Part shown: piece after piece, positions 50,336 through 64,000 of the stretch
Position numbering within the stretch: the stretch's first letter is position 1
Layout: each line of letters starts with the position of its first letter
NCBI RefSeq assembly: GCF_000189635.1
Contig: NW_002476399.1
Location: 1 to 64,000 of the forward strand
DNA: 64,000 bases
Source: Tetrahymena thermophila SB210
Taxonomy: Eukaryota > Ciliophora > Oligohymenophorea > Hymenostomatida > Tetrahymenidae
Direction of reading: 5' to 3'
Notes under the pieces: model-generated
The model's input: the letters and a program-made list of their open reading frames with translations, nothing else
Databases searched by the model: none
What the model was told of the DNA's origin: nothing
Position numbers and translations under genes: made by a program

Positions 50336-53187
50336 GCTTGGATTTAAAATGAAACAATTCTCTTCAATTCTTTAGAAATGCAAAAATATTAAGACTTTCA
50401 ATATTGATTTATCGTAAAATTTTAATTAAATATATTAATGTTTGGTTAATAATAACTTTTATCAATTATTTTTTTTATTAACTTTCTTAGTTATTTATTT
50501 TAAAATTTAAAAAAATTAAAAGAATTTTTTTGAAATTAATTAATAAGCTTTCAGTTTTATAAAACAAAATTCTAAAATAAGTAACATTTTATTAATTATT
50601 AAAGGGCAAATTACATAAATGGAAAAAATTTACCTTATTTTACTGATGCATTAATGGAGCTTTAGAAAATTTCATTGCTAAAATTAAGTTTAAAGTAAAA
50701 TTAAATTTTATTAACTTAAAGCTTTCTTGAGGCTCATACATAAATAAGCAACAAATATTATATTTTAAATTACTTAAAAATTATTTAAAATAAAATTATC
50801 ATAAAAAAATATCTTTTAAAAAAACAATTTTTTATTTAAAACTTGTTTTTTATTAAAAGCTGTAACCATCTTGGATTTAGCGATATTGCTGAATTAAGCA
50901 ATAGCATAGCGAATTTATAGAATTTGGTTTCTTTAGATCTTGATTTAAGGTAAAAAATAATGATTTATTCATTCTCAATTTAAATAAATGTGAGAATTTA
51001 CTAAAAATAAATAAAAAAATTAATTCTTTTAGCTATTTAAGAATATAATTTGCATATATTTTTAATTTAATTTTTTTAATACTTCTTATATGATTAAATA
51101 ACTAATTATCTATCATCAAAATAATTAGCTAAAAAAAATTATCTAAATAATTAACAAAATCACTAGTAAAATAACTAACTTATTTTTCATATATTTTTTA
51201 AAATAAATTTAAAACATTTTTAATTATTAATTTTTTTTTTAAGTTAAAATAAGATTGGTTCACAAGATTTATCTAGTTTAGATTGCATTTTTAAATATTG
51301 TAAGAATATAACTAATTTAGACTTTAACTTCCGGTAAATATATGAAATTAACAAGATTAATTATTTTTTATTTGATCGAATGCTAAAATGTTAATTTTAT
51401 GAAAAGTATGAACAAGATATATAGTGAAGGGATATACTATTTGTGCTCTTCATTAGTATAATGCAGTAATCTCACAAACTTAGCAGTCAATTTTGGGTAA
51501 ATATTCTCAATAATTTTATTAGACATTTGATAAAACAAATATCTCTTTATTAATTAATTTTATTTTTAATTACCAAAAAGTTCAAATAAAATTAACTAAA
51601 ATTGTGGAGATTCATTTAAAGATTTAGCTTAATGTAAAAGTCTTTAGAAGCTAAACATTGATCTTAAGTAAAAAAAATAATTAATTTATTTATTATAATT
51701 TATTATTTTAGCAGTTTTGAAGTATTTATTTTAAAAGAATATTAAATTAAAATTTAATCAGCTAAATTAGAATGATGATTTTTTAAATAGTATTTGTTTG
51801 GATAAAAAATCATATTTCATTTTATTTATAAAAGTTTTAATAAAATCGATGATTTAGAAATTAATGAATTAGCAGATGTTTTAGCTAATTGTAGCAAACT
51901 CTCAGAATTAAGTTTAAATCTTTCGTAATAAATTATATTTTGTTCATATAATCTTTCTATGAATTTTTATTTCTTTTAATAAAAAGTGATACATAAATTA
52001 GCAGTAAAGGTGTTCATTATCTAGGTTCTGCTCTGAAATCTGTTGGGCTTCTTAAATTCTAGTTACTTTTAAGGTAAAATTGTTATAATTTATTAATTAT
52101 TAAATATGTAGTATAAAATATTAATTTTTTTTTTTTTCATAATTATGATAGAAATTAAAGTTATAGATTAGACTCAAATATACTCTATAATATAAGTGTT
52201 TGTTTGATTGAATTCAAAAAGCTACAAAATCTAAAACTTAGTTTAACAGGGTTGATAATTTTTATTTTCTTTATATTTATAGTTATTATTAAAGAATGTT
52301 AATATCTGATATTAATTAATTTAATTTTTTTGATAAATTAAAAGCTAAAATGAAATAAATGAGCATAACATATCAGAGTTTAGTTTGGTTCTACCAAAAA
52401 TTAAAAATCTTAATGTGTTAGATGTTGAGTTAAAGTAAAAATATAAATTAATAATAAAAATATCAATTTAAAAAAAGAAATAAAAAAATGGATTATTTTT
52501 TTTTATATATTTTTATTTTCATAATTTTTTATGGTTTATTTCTAAATAAAATGTGAATGAATTGAATTAATATGAATTAATAAAACTATTTTCTAAAATA
52601 ATTAAGATCTGATTTGATTTCTCCAAACAATACAATTTAGTTCGCTAAAGCATTGGAACAATGCAAAAACTTGTAATAACTCTCACTTGAGTTTAAGTAT
52701 AGTTATATTTTATTTTTTACATTTAAGTTTATCAAATATATCTAATATATATATTTTTTATATATTTTAAAAGAACTCTTGAATCATAAGAAGTATTGGC
52801 CTTGTTCTAATCTTTAACACTGTGCAAAAATCTCACTAATTTGCATATTATTTTATGGTAAAAGAGCATTTAAAATATAATTTTTAATAACATTAAGATT
52901 GTTTGTTCTATTTATCTAAATATTAAATTAGGAGTAATGGTAGAAATCCTGAAGATTTAACTGTGTTGTTAACTAAAATAAAAGAATTTTAGAATATTTA
53001 AATTCTAAGAATTTAGTACATGTAAATTATATTTAAAATTAGCCTATAAATATTATATTCTTTACTTATGATTATTTGAAATTAATTTCTTAGATCAAAA
53101 GGATTTTTCAAAGATTCTGAAACTGCTTAAAAATTCATAAGAAATACTATGAAATTAAATAGATTAGTGAAGTGTTATGTTTGGTGA
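50336..53187 (+). CDS. Multi-exon leucine-rich-repeat protein (5' end not located)
   Basis: Fourteen exons are visible, each coding for about one repeat. They end at 50413, 50694, 50949, 51333, 51496, 51667, 51924, 52073, about 52250, 52434, 52696, 52857, 53015 and finally at the TGA of 53185-53187. Donors are mostly GTAAAA or GTAAAT, and the last acceptor is TAG at 53091-53093. The repeats follow the pattern L..C.NLTNL.L.L, as in CKNITNLDFNF, CSNLTNLAVNF, CKSLQKLNIDL and CKNLTNLHIIL. These resemble RNI-type LRRs common in large ciliate families. The last exon encodes a basic C-terminus (KFIRNTMKLNRLVKC). LRR arcs bind protein partners; the partner is unknown. Exon borders are judged by eye, and the start codon was not located. 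Confidence 0.65.
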
Positions 53188-54006
53188 AAAATAAATTACT
53201 TAATTGATAAAATTGGCCTTTTGATTTAACACAACTCAATTTTCCTAGATTTATAAAAATTTTGTTTTCACTTCTATTTGGTTAGTATAAATCACTAAAA
53301 AATTTTGAACCAGTCTATCTATCTATTTGTTTTGTTATTTTTTTAATATTTATTTAAAACAAAATAAATTGTTTCAACTATTTTCAGTAAAAATTATATT
53401 GCTTTTTATATTTTAAATAATTATTATTAAAAAGATAGGCTTTCCTTAAAATGAACTATCAAGATATCTGTTTAGATGGAAATTTTTCTTTCTAAAAACA
53501 GTTAGGAAAATAAATATATTTTATCTTTTAACTTTAAAGATTTAAAAAAAAAAATTTTATTAATTTGTTTATTTTTAATATCATCTCATCTAATCTAATC
53601 GCAATAGAAAATAGAAGAAAATAAATGCTTAATTTATATTTTTTTAATTTAAACAATTGATATATTACTATTCTCAGAAAATTATTTCTTGAGTTAGAAA
53701 TATACACTAATTAAAATAATAACTATTATTTAATAAAATATAAAAAAAATTAAAATAAATAAAAAATAACTATTTTTTTATTTTTGAAAAAAACATAAGA
53801 AATTCTATTTTTTATTTCACAAATTAGATTAAACATTTATTTTTATATGGAACATAAAATTATGCTATTAAGGTAAAATAAATTTTTATATTCAAAAGTT
53901 TAAATTAAATTTCTTTTCATTATATTTTGCACTTAAGAGATTAGATTCTGGAGCATTTTTTGTTGTTTATAAGATTGGTAAATCTTGTTAATTTAGTTAA
54001 CTAAAT
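53188..54006. other. Intergenic region between convergent genes
   Basis: AT-rich DNA between the stop of the LRR gene (plus strand) and the stop of the giant membrane-protein gene (minus strand). It should contain both polyadenylation regions. No coding character was seen. Confidence 0.5.
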
Positions 54007-57000
54007 TCAAAGCATTTCTGCACTGAAAGTCTATTTTGATAAAATGAAGATTTTAAAAGAGGAGATTTTGGCATCTTTGTGGATGATAGTCTGGTCAAAG
54101 GATGATCTAATTTATTTTTTTAAGTTTTGATTGTATAATTAATTTAAATTAAAAAAAATTTTACATGAGCTAAAACTAATTTTCTTTGGGTTATTATCAA
54201 GCTTTTTTTTTAGTCTCTTTATACTTTTTTAAGCTTTAGATTTAATTAGTTTACTAAGATTTTTCTTAATTAGCTTCCATCTTTAGAACGTCTTAAAGGA
54301 AACTTGCCTGATGTTGAGAATTTTTTTAGAGATTTTAACAGGCAGGAGCTTTTAAAGGAGGTATCTGAGTACTTAAGTAAATCTAGAATTAAAATTATTT
54401 GAATATTGTATTAGCAATATCGCTAATATTTAAAAAATAAAAATGTAATCTATTAAATACATAATTGATTAAACAATTATTTAGGATGTGTTTGATTTAA
54501 AGTAAAAGTTGAATAAAATTATTTTGAGTATTAGAAGGATGTAGCATTGTATTTCTTTTTAGTTTAGATCTTTAGTTATATATGGTTTGTTGCTATTTAG
54601 TATTTTCAGATAGAAAGCCATAAAAGCTATAATAATATTGTTTGCGATATCCTTATCGTACTAGCCAAGTAAGCTATAGACGTATATAACTAATATTTTG
54701 ACATAAATTCTTAATATTTCCCAGTAATAGTATTTGATTTTAAATTCGTTATAATAGTATCCATATATATATTTCACTGTACAATAATTGAGAGTGTTTT
54801 TATGTCTTCTTAGTTAAAATAGAATTATAAGTGGGATTAATGAAAAGAGCGAAAGCTGCAAATAAGATACAAAGTATATGTGAATTATATAATTTTAATC
54901 AGAACAAAGCACTGTTGTATCAATAGATTAATAGCTTTCACTACCTATTTGAACACAATTTAAGGCCGAAGAAAAGAATTGTATGGAGTCTGTTAAAAAG
55001 AAAAAATACAATAAATGTATGTAAGTTAATGCTCTGTAATAAAGCATTCTTTTACTGTTTGGTTAAACACTGATACCAACTCTCATAAAAGCTAAAATAA
55101 GCTGAATTATAATTAAGAATGATATTGGTATTAAAGAATAAACTAATAAAACAACTTTTATTTTGCCATATGTTCTGAATATTTCTTAGCCTAGTATACA
55201 ACTTAGTCCAACTGAAATATTGTATGAAGAGGAACCAATGTAAATAAATGGTAAATCCAGTTTGAGAGAAAAAACATCATGAGATGATGTTAAGATTGAA
55301 GAAAGTTACAAGAATGTGAGAATTATTTTGATATAATATCCTGATAAATCTCTAAAAGAATTCTTTAAAATAGGAAGGAAATTTAATTATCTTAAATAAT
55401 AGCATGTTGAAGAGTAAAGATTGTTGGACATGAATGTTTTTTCGCAAAATAAAAAATAGCACAGTAAGCAAAGTATGTTAAAAGTTAGAATTAAATACTA
55501 AAGAGCAGGTTAAGAGCAGGGATAGCAAACTCCTTTTTCAATTTAGGGAGAATACATTACACCTGTTTTGTTCCATACTTTCCCTGTTAAATCACATTAC
55601 AAGCATAGAGGTCCGATGTACCCTTCAGCACATCCTTCATAGCTGCTGCCTATATCTTCTGCTCTACAGGAATTATTTATTTAGCTGCATTCAACTATTT
55701 CATCAGTTGTCTAATTTTTTCTCCAATATCCGTTTTTTAATTGTATTTCGTTCCCCTCACAATATAAAGCAGAAGACGGACATAATTTACATTAATTTGA
55801 CAAATATTAAGCAGAGTCTTATGAAGTCTAATCAGGCAGAAGAGGATCTTGCAAGGAATAAGATCCTAATGAGCAGTACTTGCAAACCTAAATGTTATCT
55901 GTAATAAGCTAAACAATTTCACCAACAAAACAAGGTCTAAACTCAATTAGTATCAAGACAGGAAGTTAATTAGAGTAAATATTTTGCAAAAATGTATTGA
56001 AAGAAAAGTATATGGAAGAAGATATCTAAGCAGAAATAGTAAGATCAATTAGAATAAAGCTAGATGTTTGCTCATCATAAAGATTGTAGTCTATTAATTT
56101 GTCTCCTGTAAGCTATACAACTGAACCAGAAAGACTTTCAATATTAACCTACATGCTCATTAGCTCGTCATTTATAAGTTTTGGGTATTTTTAATTCTGA
56201 AGATAATTTTTATTAAAAGTAATTTTTCTTTAATAGTTATCCAAGAAAAACACTTACAATTAGATTTTACCTCCGCTCATAAAATTACTAATTATAATTT
56301 ATTTTGAATATATTTTATTTTGGTAATGGATATACCTTTCGTTAAGACTAGGATTTATTTAAAAAGTATAATTTAAACTCCTTTGCTAAGAGTTTTCAAG
56401 AATATATTTATTTATTTGAATCTCCTAGATGTATGTAGCAAGATCATCTCCATATATCTCAGCACTATTTTGATATATATTTGATTGAAACAACTAATTT
56501 TGAGATGTTTGGTTAGTAATTTAGCTATTTAGGATTCTAACACCTCCACCAATCCTTGCCTGATTTTCAAAAATCCTTGTAAGTTAATCAAATTAAAGTA
56601 TGCATTGATAGTTTGAGTTGAAAATGTAAATAGAGCCACCACTACCTTCAGCTCTGTTTTAAGTGAAGGTAGAATTTCCAAAAGAAGTAGAATTTTGAAT
56701 ATTATACAAGTATAGAGCTGCTCCATCGATAGCAGCATTCTGCTTGAAAACACTATTATTCACACTTATAATATTTGCATTTTAAATTAATATATTTCCT
56801 GTATTTTACTCCCAACTTAGAAACTCAAAAATAATTTTTGATGACTCAATCTAAATAACTGAAAAGGATTTATCAAATTTGTTACCTTAAAATTAACAAG
56901 ATTATATAACAAATAGAGAATTAAGTAATGTCAGCTTGTAATTATTATAATATGTAATATAATTAATATACTTTAATAGAGGTAGTCCTATATTTCTAAT

Positions 57001-60000
57001 AAAATTACTATTGATAATTGTTGTGTAATTGCTACTGATAATATTAATAATTGGAGATTATTAATCTTAAATTTTTTATAATTAATTGGAATTTTAACTA
57101 ATTATTTCCTAAGATATATTGGTATTATTAAATACATAAAAAGAGTTTATTTCTGAAATTTGTATTAAAGTTAGTTAGAAAATAGAAAAATTCTAATCTA
57201 AAAAGTTGTTTTTTATTTGAATGTTATTAATGATAACTTAAACATGATTATCAATTTAAATTAGAAATTTTAAATAATTTGAAGAGCTAAAATAATTGTC
57301 AGTTATAATTAAATTATAAATCACTATCGAAGTGACATTTGAAGCATATATAAATCCCTATATTTAATTATCTATTCCATTTTTTATAGTGCAGTTATGA
57401 ATTAAAATATTTGATAACACAATTTTTTGCTGGTTTGTAAGAGCTATCTATGTGTTCGAGATGTCTTAATTTATAATTGATATAGAGTCTAAAATAGAAT
57501 TTTGAATGCTATCATCGAATGTAATGTTTATTGGTTCATTTGGGTTGATTGGTTGCACTTAAATGTTATAACCTTAAATCTGGAAATCATTCTTTTTCAA
57601 TGCAAAAAATAAAGACTATGAAAAAATTAAGTCACTCTAATCAAATTTACTTTTTGATAATAAAATTTAACTTATTTAATTGGAATCAGATATTTATTTT
57701 ATTAAATTGGATATTTGATCTTAGCCTAAATTTATGTAAAGATATATATTTGTGCTATTATTATTAGTTGCTTATCTTCCGTTTTGCCCAATAGACTATG
57801 AAGTTATAGGTAAGATCTAATGTATTTAGCTTAGAATTTATTAAGAATTAGAGGTGCTCTGCGGATAGAAGTAGCATTATGTAACAGTATTGGTTCCATA
57901 ATATTAACTCTGCTAATTATAATTGTACTGGTAAAGTTAGGTGTTGTATTATAATTCAAAGACACCATTTTAATGAAATCCAAATACTTATATAAATTTA
58001 TCTTCGATTAGTATTTTCATAATTTTTGGATAAGTATATTATCTGATATCTATAACAAAATTATCATTATTTTAAATTACAAACACTTCTAAATGATCAG
58101 AATGCTAAAGAACTACAAACTAATCTTCGATAATAAAGTATTGAACTATATAACTTTCTTAATTTCTCCTTGATACAGCAAGCTAAAAAATAATAGGCCG
58201 AGTTCTTGTATAAAAATTAAGTTAAAATCTTGAAGAAGTTATGATGTATTTAGGTGTAAGCTAAATAGATGTATCGTAACCTTCAGAAATACCTATTATG
58301 GACTCTAATATTTGAGATTGCATATCAAATAAATAAACCTTTTTGTCAGTTATAAACTAAAAAATAACTCTATTAAAAATATTGTCATACTCTAAATTAA
58401 TTAAAAATTGGTCATTTTGCTTTTGAGCTATTTAAGCTAGATTTAAATTCAAGATTGTTTTATTTTAAGTCATATCTACAATAAATAATTATCCTAAATT
58501 TGTTGCAAAGCAAATTTTAAAGGAACTTATTATTTTTATGAATTTCACTTACCCATTTGTTTGGTTAATAATTCCAAACTAGTAATTTTTAATAGTTTAA
58601 TATTCTGTATTATAAATCAAAGCAGACTAATCGCTAAGCCCAATGTATAAGTTAAATGTGTTTTAATCGAATATAAAAGATGATATAAATTAACTGTTTT
58701 TTAATGAAATTACTTTTAAAATAGAGGCATTCTTAATATCTATTTGTACTATTTATTTAGCCCAAGTCTGTAGAATTGAATTGGTTAAAAAACTTTGAAA
58801 TTTTTCAATAGGAATAGTGATTTATTTACTTTAGATATTATTTCTAACACTATTTTCATAACCATTAAAAAGTATGATTTCATTTTTAAAAGCTGCAATT
58901 AAAGTGTCATTGCCAACATCATATCTAATATCTTGAAGTTCTTTGTTTATGAATGATAATTCATATTTCAAGTAATAAGAATTTTATTTAAATCTGTAAA
59001 TCAAACTTTATTTGCTAACTAATAAAAATTGAATTAGATTTTGATTATCATTAAGCATCTATATCTCACAAAAAAGATTTTTTTATTCAATTAGTTGATA
59101 TTTGAATTAAAATCCAAATAAACTGTAATCCATAAGATAAATATTAGCGTTTGAAAAGATAAAAAGAGAGTTTTAATTAAAATCAACAGACATCCCTAAT
59201 ACTATTTCTTATTAATCTGAAATGTCAGAAATATTTGCTAAATTAAATACAGTGAAACTCTAACCAATTATTTAGTAACTCACTATTTATCCAATAGAAT
59301 CTATAAAAACTATTATATTTTACTCTAAATCATAAAACATGTCAATCAATTAAAACACTGTTAATCCTTATTATGAATCTTATAGTATTGTTGTTTGCTA
59401 GGAGAAAATATTGTATAAAAATAATTATCCCACAGCAATAGAATTGCAAAAAAATCCAATATATTGATTAAAATTTATGTAAATGTATTTAATAATTGAA
59501 AAACTAGAAGGAGCATTTATTACCTACTAAACCAAGTTGTCTCTTCTTATTATATAAATATCTATTTAATTATTTAATAAATTAAGTTTAATAAAAATTT
59601 TTAGGGATTAAATAAACTTCTCAGTTTGTTGCAAATTGCTAAAAAAATATTTGATGGTAATTAGAAAATTTTATATTAAAGATTTCATAAATCAGGAACT
59701 TATAAAAAGGAAATTTTTATTTTTAATTTACACTATTAAGTCGCTATGATGATAAAGTCTTCATGTTAACCATATTACACAATAGACCCATTAATTTAAA
59801 ATTAATTCTTAATGGTAGCTTAAAAGCTAATTATATATACAAGTTGCTATATTATTAGAATATTTTAGTTTTCTTCATCTATTATAAAATTTAAGGTACT
59901 TTAGAATCCTGATTGCGTGATTATTTGTTTCTGATAATTTAAACTTTTGTTAAAAATTATCAAGTTTAGTTTAGAATCTATACAAACTAAAATGCTAGAA

Positions 60001-62975
60001 GATGTTTAGCAAACAGATATGGTCCGACCTAATTATTTAGCTTATATTATATTAATTTTATTTAAACTTAAATCTAATTGAAGTATTTCATCTCCATATG
60101 TTATGATTGATTGTAAATTTTCATCATAAATAAAACCTGTAATTTAATTGTCAGTTTTAAAATAATTTATTTAACTTTTTGTGAAAAATTGTCTTATGGC
60201 TATTTGGTTATTATTAAAGCAAACAATAGAATATATTTTATCTATAATTAAACATTCCTTGAAGCTTATGCTGGTATCGTCAGCTTAAAAATATTCTAGA
60301 AACTCATTTGTGTATAAATTGAAAATAGAAATTTGCTATTAAGTTATTATTAAATATATTCCTAAGTAATTACTTTGCTAAAACTCTAATATAAAATCTT
60401 AGCTGTTTTTAAATGAGTTTTAGACATCAATCCTCTAATATTTATAAGTTAAGTAATTTCTTAAAGCTAAAGTTCCTTATTGAGTACCTAGAAATTGTAA
60501 AGTGTTTAACTCAGTTCCTTTTGAGTACATTATACTACTTACAAAGGATTGACCTTATAAGTACTACAAACTAGCTATATAACTATAACTATATTAATCT
60601 TATATATATATTTTGCTTGTAGCCTGTAAGAATATCGTTATTTGGTTGAGGAAAAATATATTCTCATAACAGTAGTAATTTTAATTTGCAGAATTTGTTT
60701 AAAGAAAAATTGTTTTATCTAAATATGGAAAATTGGGTTCTGAGTATGTCTAAATTGGATATGATAAACCTACTTAAATGAAATATAATTATGATTATGG
60801 CTTTGTTGTTGCAGACAATCCAATTACAAAGTAAGTGCTTGGATCATTTTATACTCTTACTATTTAAAATATCTAACTGAATTAAATGTTTGGAAATACA
60901 TAATTGACAGAAAGATCGCTATTTAAAAGATTGATGTTAAATTAGTTATCATACATTATTAACACGTCTAAATCAAAATTATTCAGAATTCTATTTTATT
61001 CACTCTAATAGGATTTGAAAAACGTAAAATATTAAATTTATAGATTCTAAACATTATAAGTAGAAATTTATTGATAAGCTCCTTATTATGTATTAAATTA
61101 ATAAATACCTAATGAGCTTGGTGTTTGTATGTAAATGTTATTTTTCACTATTATTATTTATTATAATTAGCCCAAAAATTCATTTTAACATCCATCATAT
61201 ATGTAAGCAAGGTGATCATCTAAAATTTTCATGCATGAATCAAGAATAATGGCTAATTAATCGTTATTGCTAGTAATTAATACATTTTATGTTTATTAAT
61301 TTATTGCTATTTCTTAAAGGATAGTCCAATCTTTTCCCTAAATTATTAATATTCTATCTTACATTTAGACAATTAAATTTTAATCAAGAAAAGTAATCAT
61401 GTCTATACAACCACTATTAGCGAGATTCAATTTTAACATTAATTCAGCATATTATGCAGCAGAAATATCGTAAAAGATGATATCTCCATTTGAATGGCAA
61501 GACACTAACTGCATATAAGAGTATAATATTGCAATTTAAACAGCTTAAGAATTGGGTGTTGGAAATGGCTATTAATAATTACCAATAATCTGGGAATTAA
61601 TTGTATTTTACATAGAATCTCTTTTTAAAATTTACACAAATCTCCCCACTAAAGAAAATTAATAAATTTAGTTGTTATTTGCATTTTGATATTATTATAT
61701 ATTTGAAAGAATGATAATAGTTTCAAAATTATAGTCTATTAACAGCTCAGAGTAAATTAATTAAAAAGAACTTTACAAATCTGTTAATTAATAAATTTGC
61801 AAGGTACTATTTCCAAGTAAAGCTAGGATTTCTAAGGTGTTATTTGGCAGTGAGACGATACTAAAATCTAAAATATTTTCACACATTTTTGAAATCACTA
61901 AGTTTTGCTAATCTAAATTAGAAATCATATACAGTGTTTAATTGCTTAATATTAATAGATTTGAGTTACTACCCTCAATTTAGGTAAATTAAGTTATATC
62001 AAGCTAAAGACTCTAACAAGATTACTGATTCAAATTATAGACAAGGAGATTATCTTCTAAAGCTATGAATAACTTTCCTTGAATTTAAATAACAGTATTT
62101 ACTTAAGTAGAATTGAATTGAATACATTAGTTTCCATTTTATTACTAGTAGAATTCAACTTCAATTTTTTAAAAATCAATGTTGTACTGAACGATCTAAA
62201 TTCCTTATTTATTATGTATTACGATAAATGTTTATAAAATGGTTAAAGAAACAATGCTTTAACTCAACTAAACTTAAAATTCATATAGTTAAAAGTTAGA
62301 CATATCTACAAGATATGCTACAACGGTATCATTACCAATATTATATGAGAGGACAAATAAGATATTGCTTTTTACAAAATTAAAATAGGAGTTCTATCCT
62401 ATCATATGAGTTTAAGAATCTATTAATAGGGTCCTTTTATCTAAAGTTAGATCCCAAACTGAAATGGAATTATCTGTACTTTGTAATAATATAGTCCCAT
62501 TAACGTTAAAAGCTTTTAAATCTCCATTTTAAAGCTTTTGATTAGAGTAAAATTCTAGATCATCAATGCTAAATAGTTATATTTACTAGTTATAGATGAT
62601 TGAGTAAAAATTTTTTTTGTATATCTAAACATCCAATAACTCCTAATCATAAGGAATATTTTAGCTTATTTCGTCTGCAACAGAGCATTATGCAATTTAC
62701 ACACATATGTTCTATATAGTATTTCCAATATAAGAAAGATCACATAGCGATTAGCATTTACCATTTGAATAATTTAAATCTAAATTAGGTTGAAAGTAGA
62801 AGTTTTACTCGCAAGATTTATACACACAAAGTCCTAATGATGTATCTAATTCAAAGTTCTGTAAACATAAAGTACATTGATCCTATTAGCATATTTAGCA
62901 CCCAAGACCACAACCTTCAGATTTAATCAAGACTATTATGCTAGTTATTAAAAAGAATATTTATTTAGGCACCAT
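54007..62975 (-). CDS. Giant ciliate transmembrane protein with Cys-rich, propeller and beta-helix-like ectodomain
   Basis: Starts at the ATG at 62975 with a signal peptide (MVPKQIFFLITSIIVLI). A Cys-rich segment (CGLGCQICQQDQCTLC) follows, then a long ectodomain with propeller-like repeats (TDNSISVWDLT). Residues in the 56,200-57,300 region form Asn-rich repeats resembling right-handed beta-helix proteins (NNSVFKQNAAIDGAALYL, GSGGSIYIF). A second Cys-rich/EGF-like part has CKLCPSSALYCEGNE and YEGCAEGYIGPLC. Several TM helices follow, then a motif region typical of this family (YGYYYNEFKIKYYYWEILRI) and a basic tail ending at TGA 54007-54009. TAA/TAG codons are abundant. The length is not a multiple of three: the frame changes once near 59,690, where either an intron or a one-base defect must lie. 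The segment 57,300-59,500 was not read codon by codon. Function is unknown; surface receptor or adhesion is a guess. Confidence 0.75.
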
Positions 62976-63921
62976 AAATTTAAAAAAGGAATTTTTTTAA
63001 TTTGAAGTGATTGCTAGATTAAAGTAATTAAAAATAATTTGTAAATTTTATACATTTTAAATTAAAAATAAGCTTTTGAATGAATGAATGACTTACTTAT
63101 TCTTTTGTAATTATTTACCTACATTATCTTTTTGATTAACTTTCAAAGTAATTTATATACATTCATGAAATCAATTAGTGATTTATTTCTTTTTTAATTT
63201 TTTACATAAATTTAATTTTAAAATATTAGAGTAAATTATATTTATTTTCTAAAATATAAATAACAGTTTTAATAAATATTTCAGTATAAATTTACTCTTT
63301 CACTAATATATTAATTTATTATAGAATATTTAAAAATAAAATTTAAATTTAATACTTTTAAATATAAATATCCTTACTGTTCTATTAACCAAAAAAATTA
63401 AAAAGGGAGTTTGGCTTTTTTTTTAATTAATTAAAAATTAAAATTAGGAGATTAAATAAATAGGAAGGTATTTATTTATTTATTTTTAAATTTTGCAAAA
63501 ATTAAAATTCTTTGAATATAACAAAAATTATATATATAAAAACAAATTTACTTGCTTCACTCCCTTTTTCTTTTTGATAAAAAATATTTTAAATATTATT
63601 AATTTAAAAAAAATAACTTAAAAATAATGTGAATTTTTAAGATTTAAATGAGAAATATTTGATTGCTCATATTACTTTTATTTGAACAAATTTAGATTTT
63701 TTTTGATAGTATTGCTGATGTTTATATATTTCATGCTATTAAAATAAGCCCACATAAATAAATTTTAATTTTATTTTAAAAGCTTAATGGTAGTATTGGA
63801 ATACAATGTAATTAAAACAATTTATTATTATTTATCTTTACTTTAAATATAAACTTTTTATGTTTTTTAAGCTTAAATTTATTCTTAAAATTAGTTTTTC
63901 TTGATAGATTTGTAAATTATT
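62976..63921. other. AT-rich region upstream of the giant gene
   Basis: Promoter side of the minus-strand giant gene. Poly-A/T and TTTA tracts only; a GAATGAATGAATGA run lies near 63077-63090. No gene was recognised. Confidence 0.5.
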
Positions 63922-64000
63922 TCAGGTTAATTTCCATATTAATCCTTGTTGTCGGAATAAAGATATCCAATCTTTTTTTAGTAGGATGTACTCAAATATT
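63922..64000 (-). CDS. Possible 3' end of a further minus-strand gene
   Basis: The last 78 bases read on the minus strand as IFEYILLKKDWISLFRQQG and a few more residues before TGA (63922-63924). The local base composition is richer in GC than the preceding kilobase. The gene would continue beyond the window. No family was recognised, and 25 codons are too few to be sure. Confidence 0.3.
   Translation of the reverse strand, partial: IFEYILLKKDWISLFRQQGLIWKLT

Noticed and set aside
53940..54402. Plus-strand exon-like frames (e.g. LPSLERLKGNLPDVENFF) near 54,260-54,400
   Set aside because: They are antisense to the continuous minus-strand frame of the giant gene's basic tail, which runs without TGA to 54007 and is the better explanation.
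56529..56753. 74-codon minus-strand ORF MFSSRMLLS...
   Set aside because: Out of frame with the giant gene, whose own frame here gives the expected Asn/Gly-rich beta-helix-like repeats.
1..64000. tRNA, rRNA, CRISPR, prokaryotic-type operators or ribosome binding sites
   Set aside because: No cloverleaf with a T-loop consensus, no rRNA-like segment and no spaced direct-repeat array was seen. The genome is eukaryotic, so ribosome binding sites and operons do not apply.

Overview
This is the left end of a ciliate macronuclear chromosome, almost certainly Tetrahymena or a close relative. The window opens with 39 perfect AACCCC units (the C4A2 telomere strand), is extremely AT-rich, and its genes only read through if TAA and TAG are glutamine and TGA is the sole stop. 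Standard-code translation therefore gives mostly short shadow frames. All gene calls below use the ciliate nuclear code. Introns are AT-rich, begin with GTAA/GTAT and end in TAG.

Layout. (1) 1-236 telomere, then about 1.2 kb of subtelomeric DNA. (2) 1444-2901 (+) a short, secreted or membrane tectonic-like protein in three exons. (3) 3041-4717 (-) a PPIL4-type cyclophilin/RRM spliceosomal protein with an RS tail. (4) 5975-16893 (-) three tandem paralogous MFS transporters of SLC18B1-like type; each has two exons, and the long intron sits at the same codon in all three. (5) 19477-49114 (+) a tandem array of eight intact intronless genes for secreted MACPF (perforin-like) proteins of 524-527 residues, plus one decayed copy at 34769-35665. 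Their N-terminal and pore-domain regions are nearly identical. A patch of about 100 residues near the C-terminus varies from copy to copy. Seven of the eight share a block of about 40 bp lying about 54 nt before the ATG. (6) 50336-53187 (+) a leucine-rich-repeat gene built of many roughly 80-100 bp exons, one repeat per exon; part of it was duplicated into the MACPF array at 29930-30250. (7) 54007-62975 (-) a giant ciliate-type membrane protein of about 2,970-2,990 residues: signal peptide, Cys-rich segment, propeller-like and beta-helix-like ectodomain, Cys-rich/EGF-like segment, several TM helices and a basic cytoplasmic tail. It has one frame discontinuity near 59,690. (8) A possible gene end on the minus strand at 63922-64000.

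The most interesting system is the MACPF array. It shows recent duplication, mosaic copies made by gene conversion or unequal crossing-over, a shared proximal promoter block, a pseudogene of the copy-A lineage, and variation confined to the C-terminal region that in other perforins contacts the target membrane. This fits a diversifying family of secreted attack, defence or recognition proteins; that role is inference. No tRNA, rRNA, CRISPR or complete transposon was recognised.
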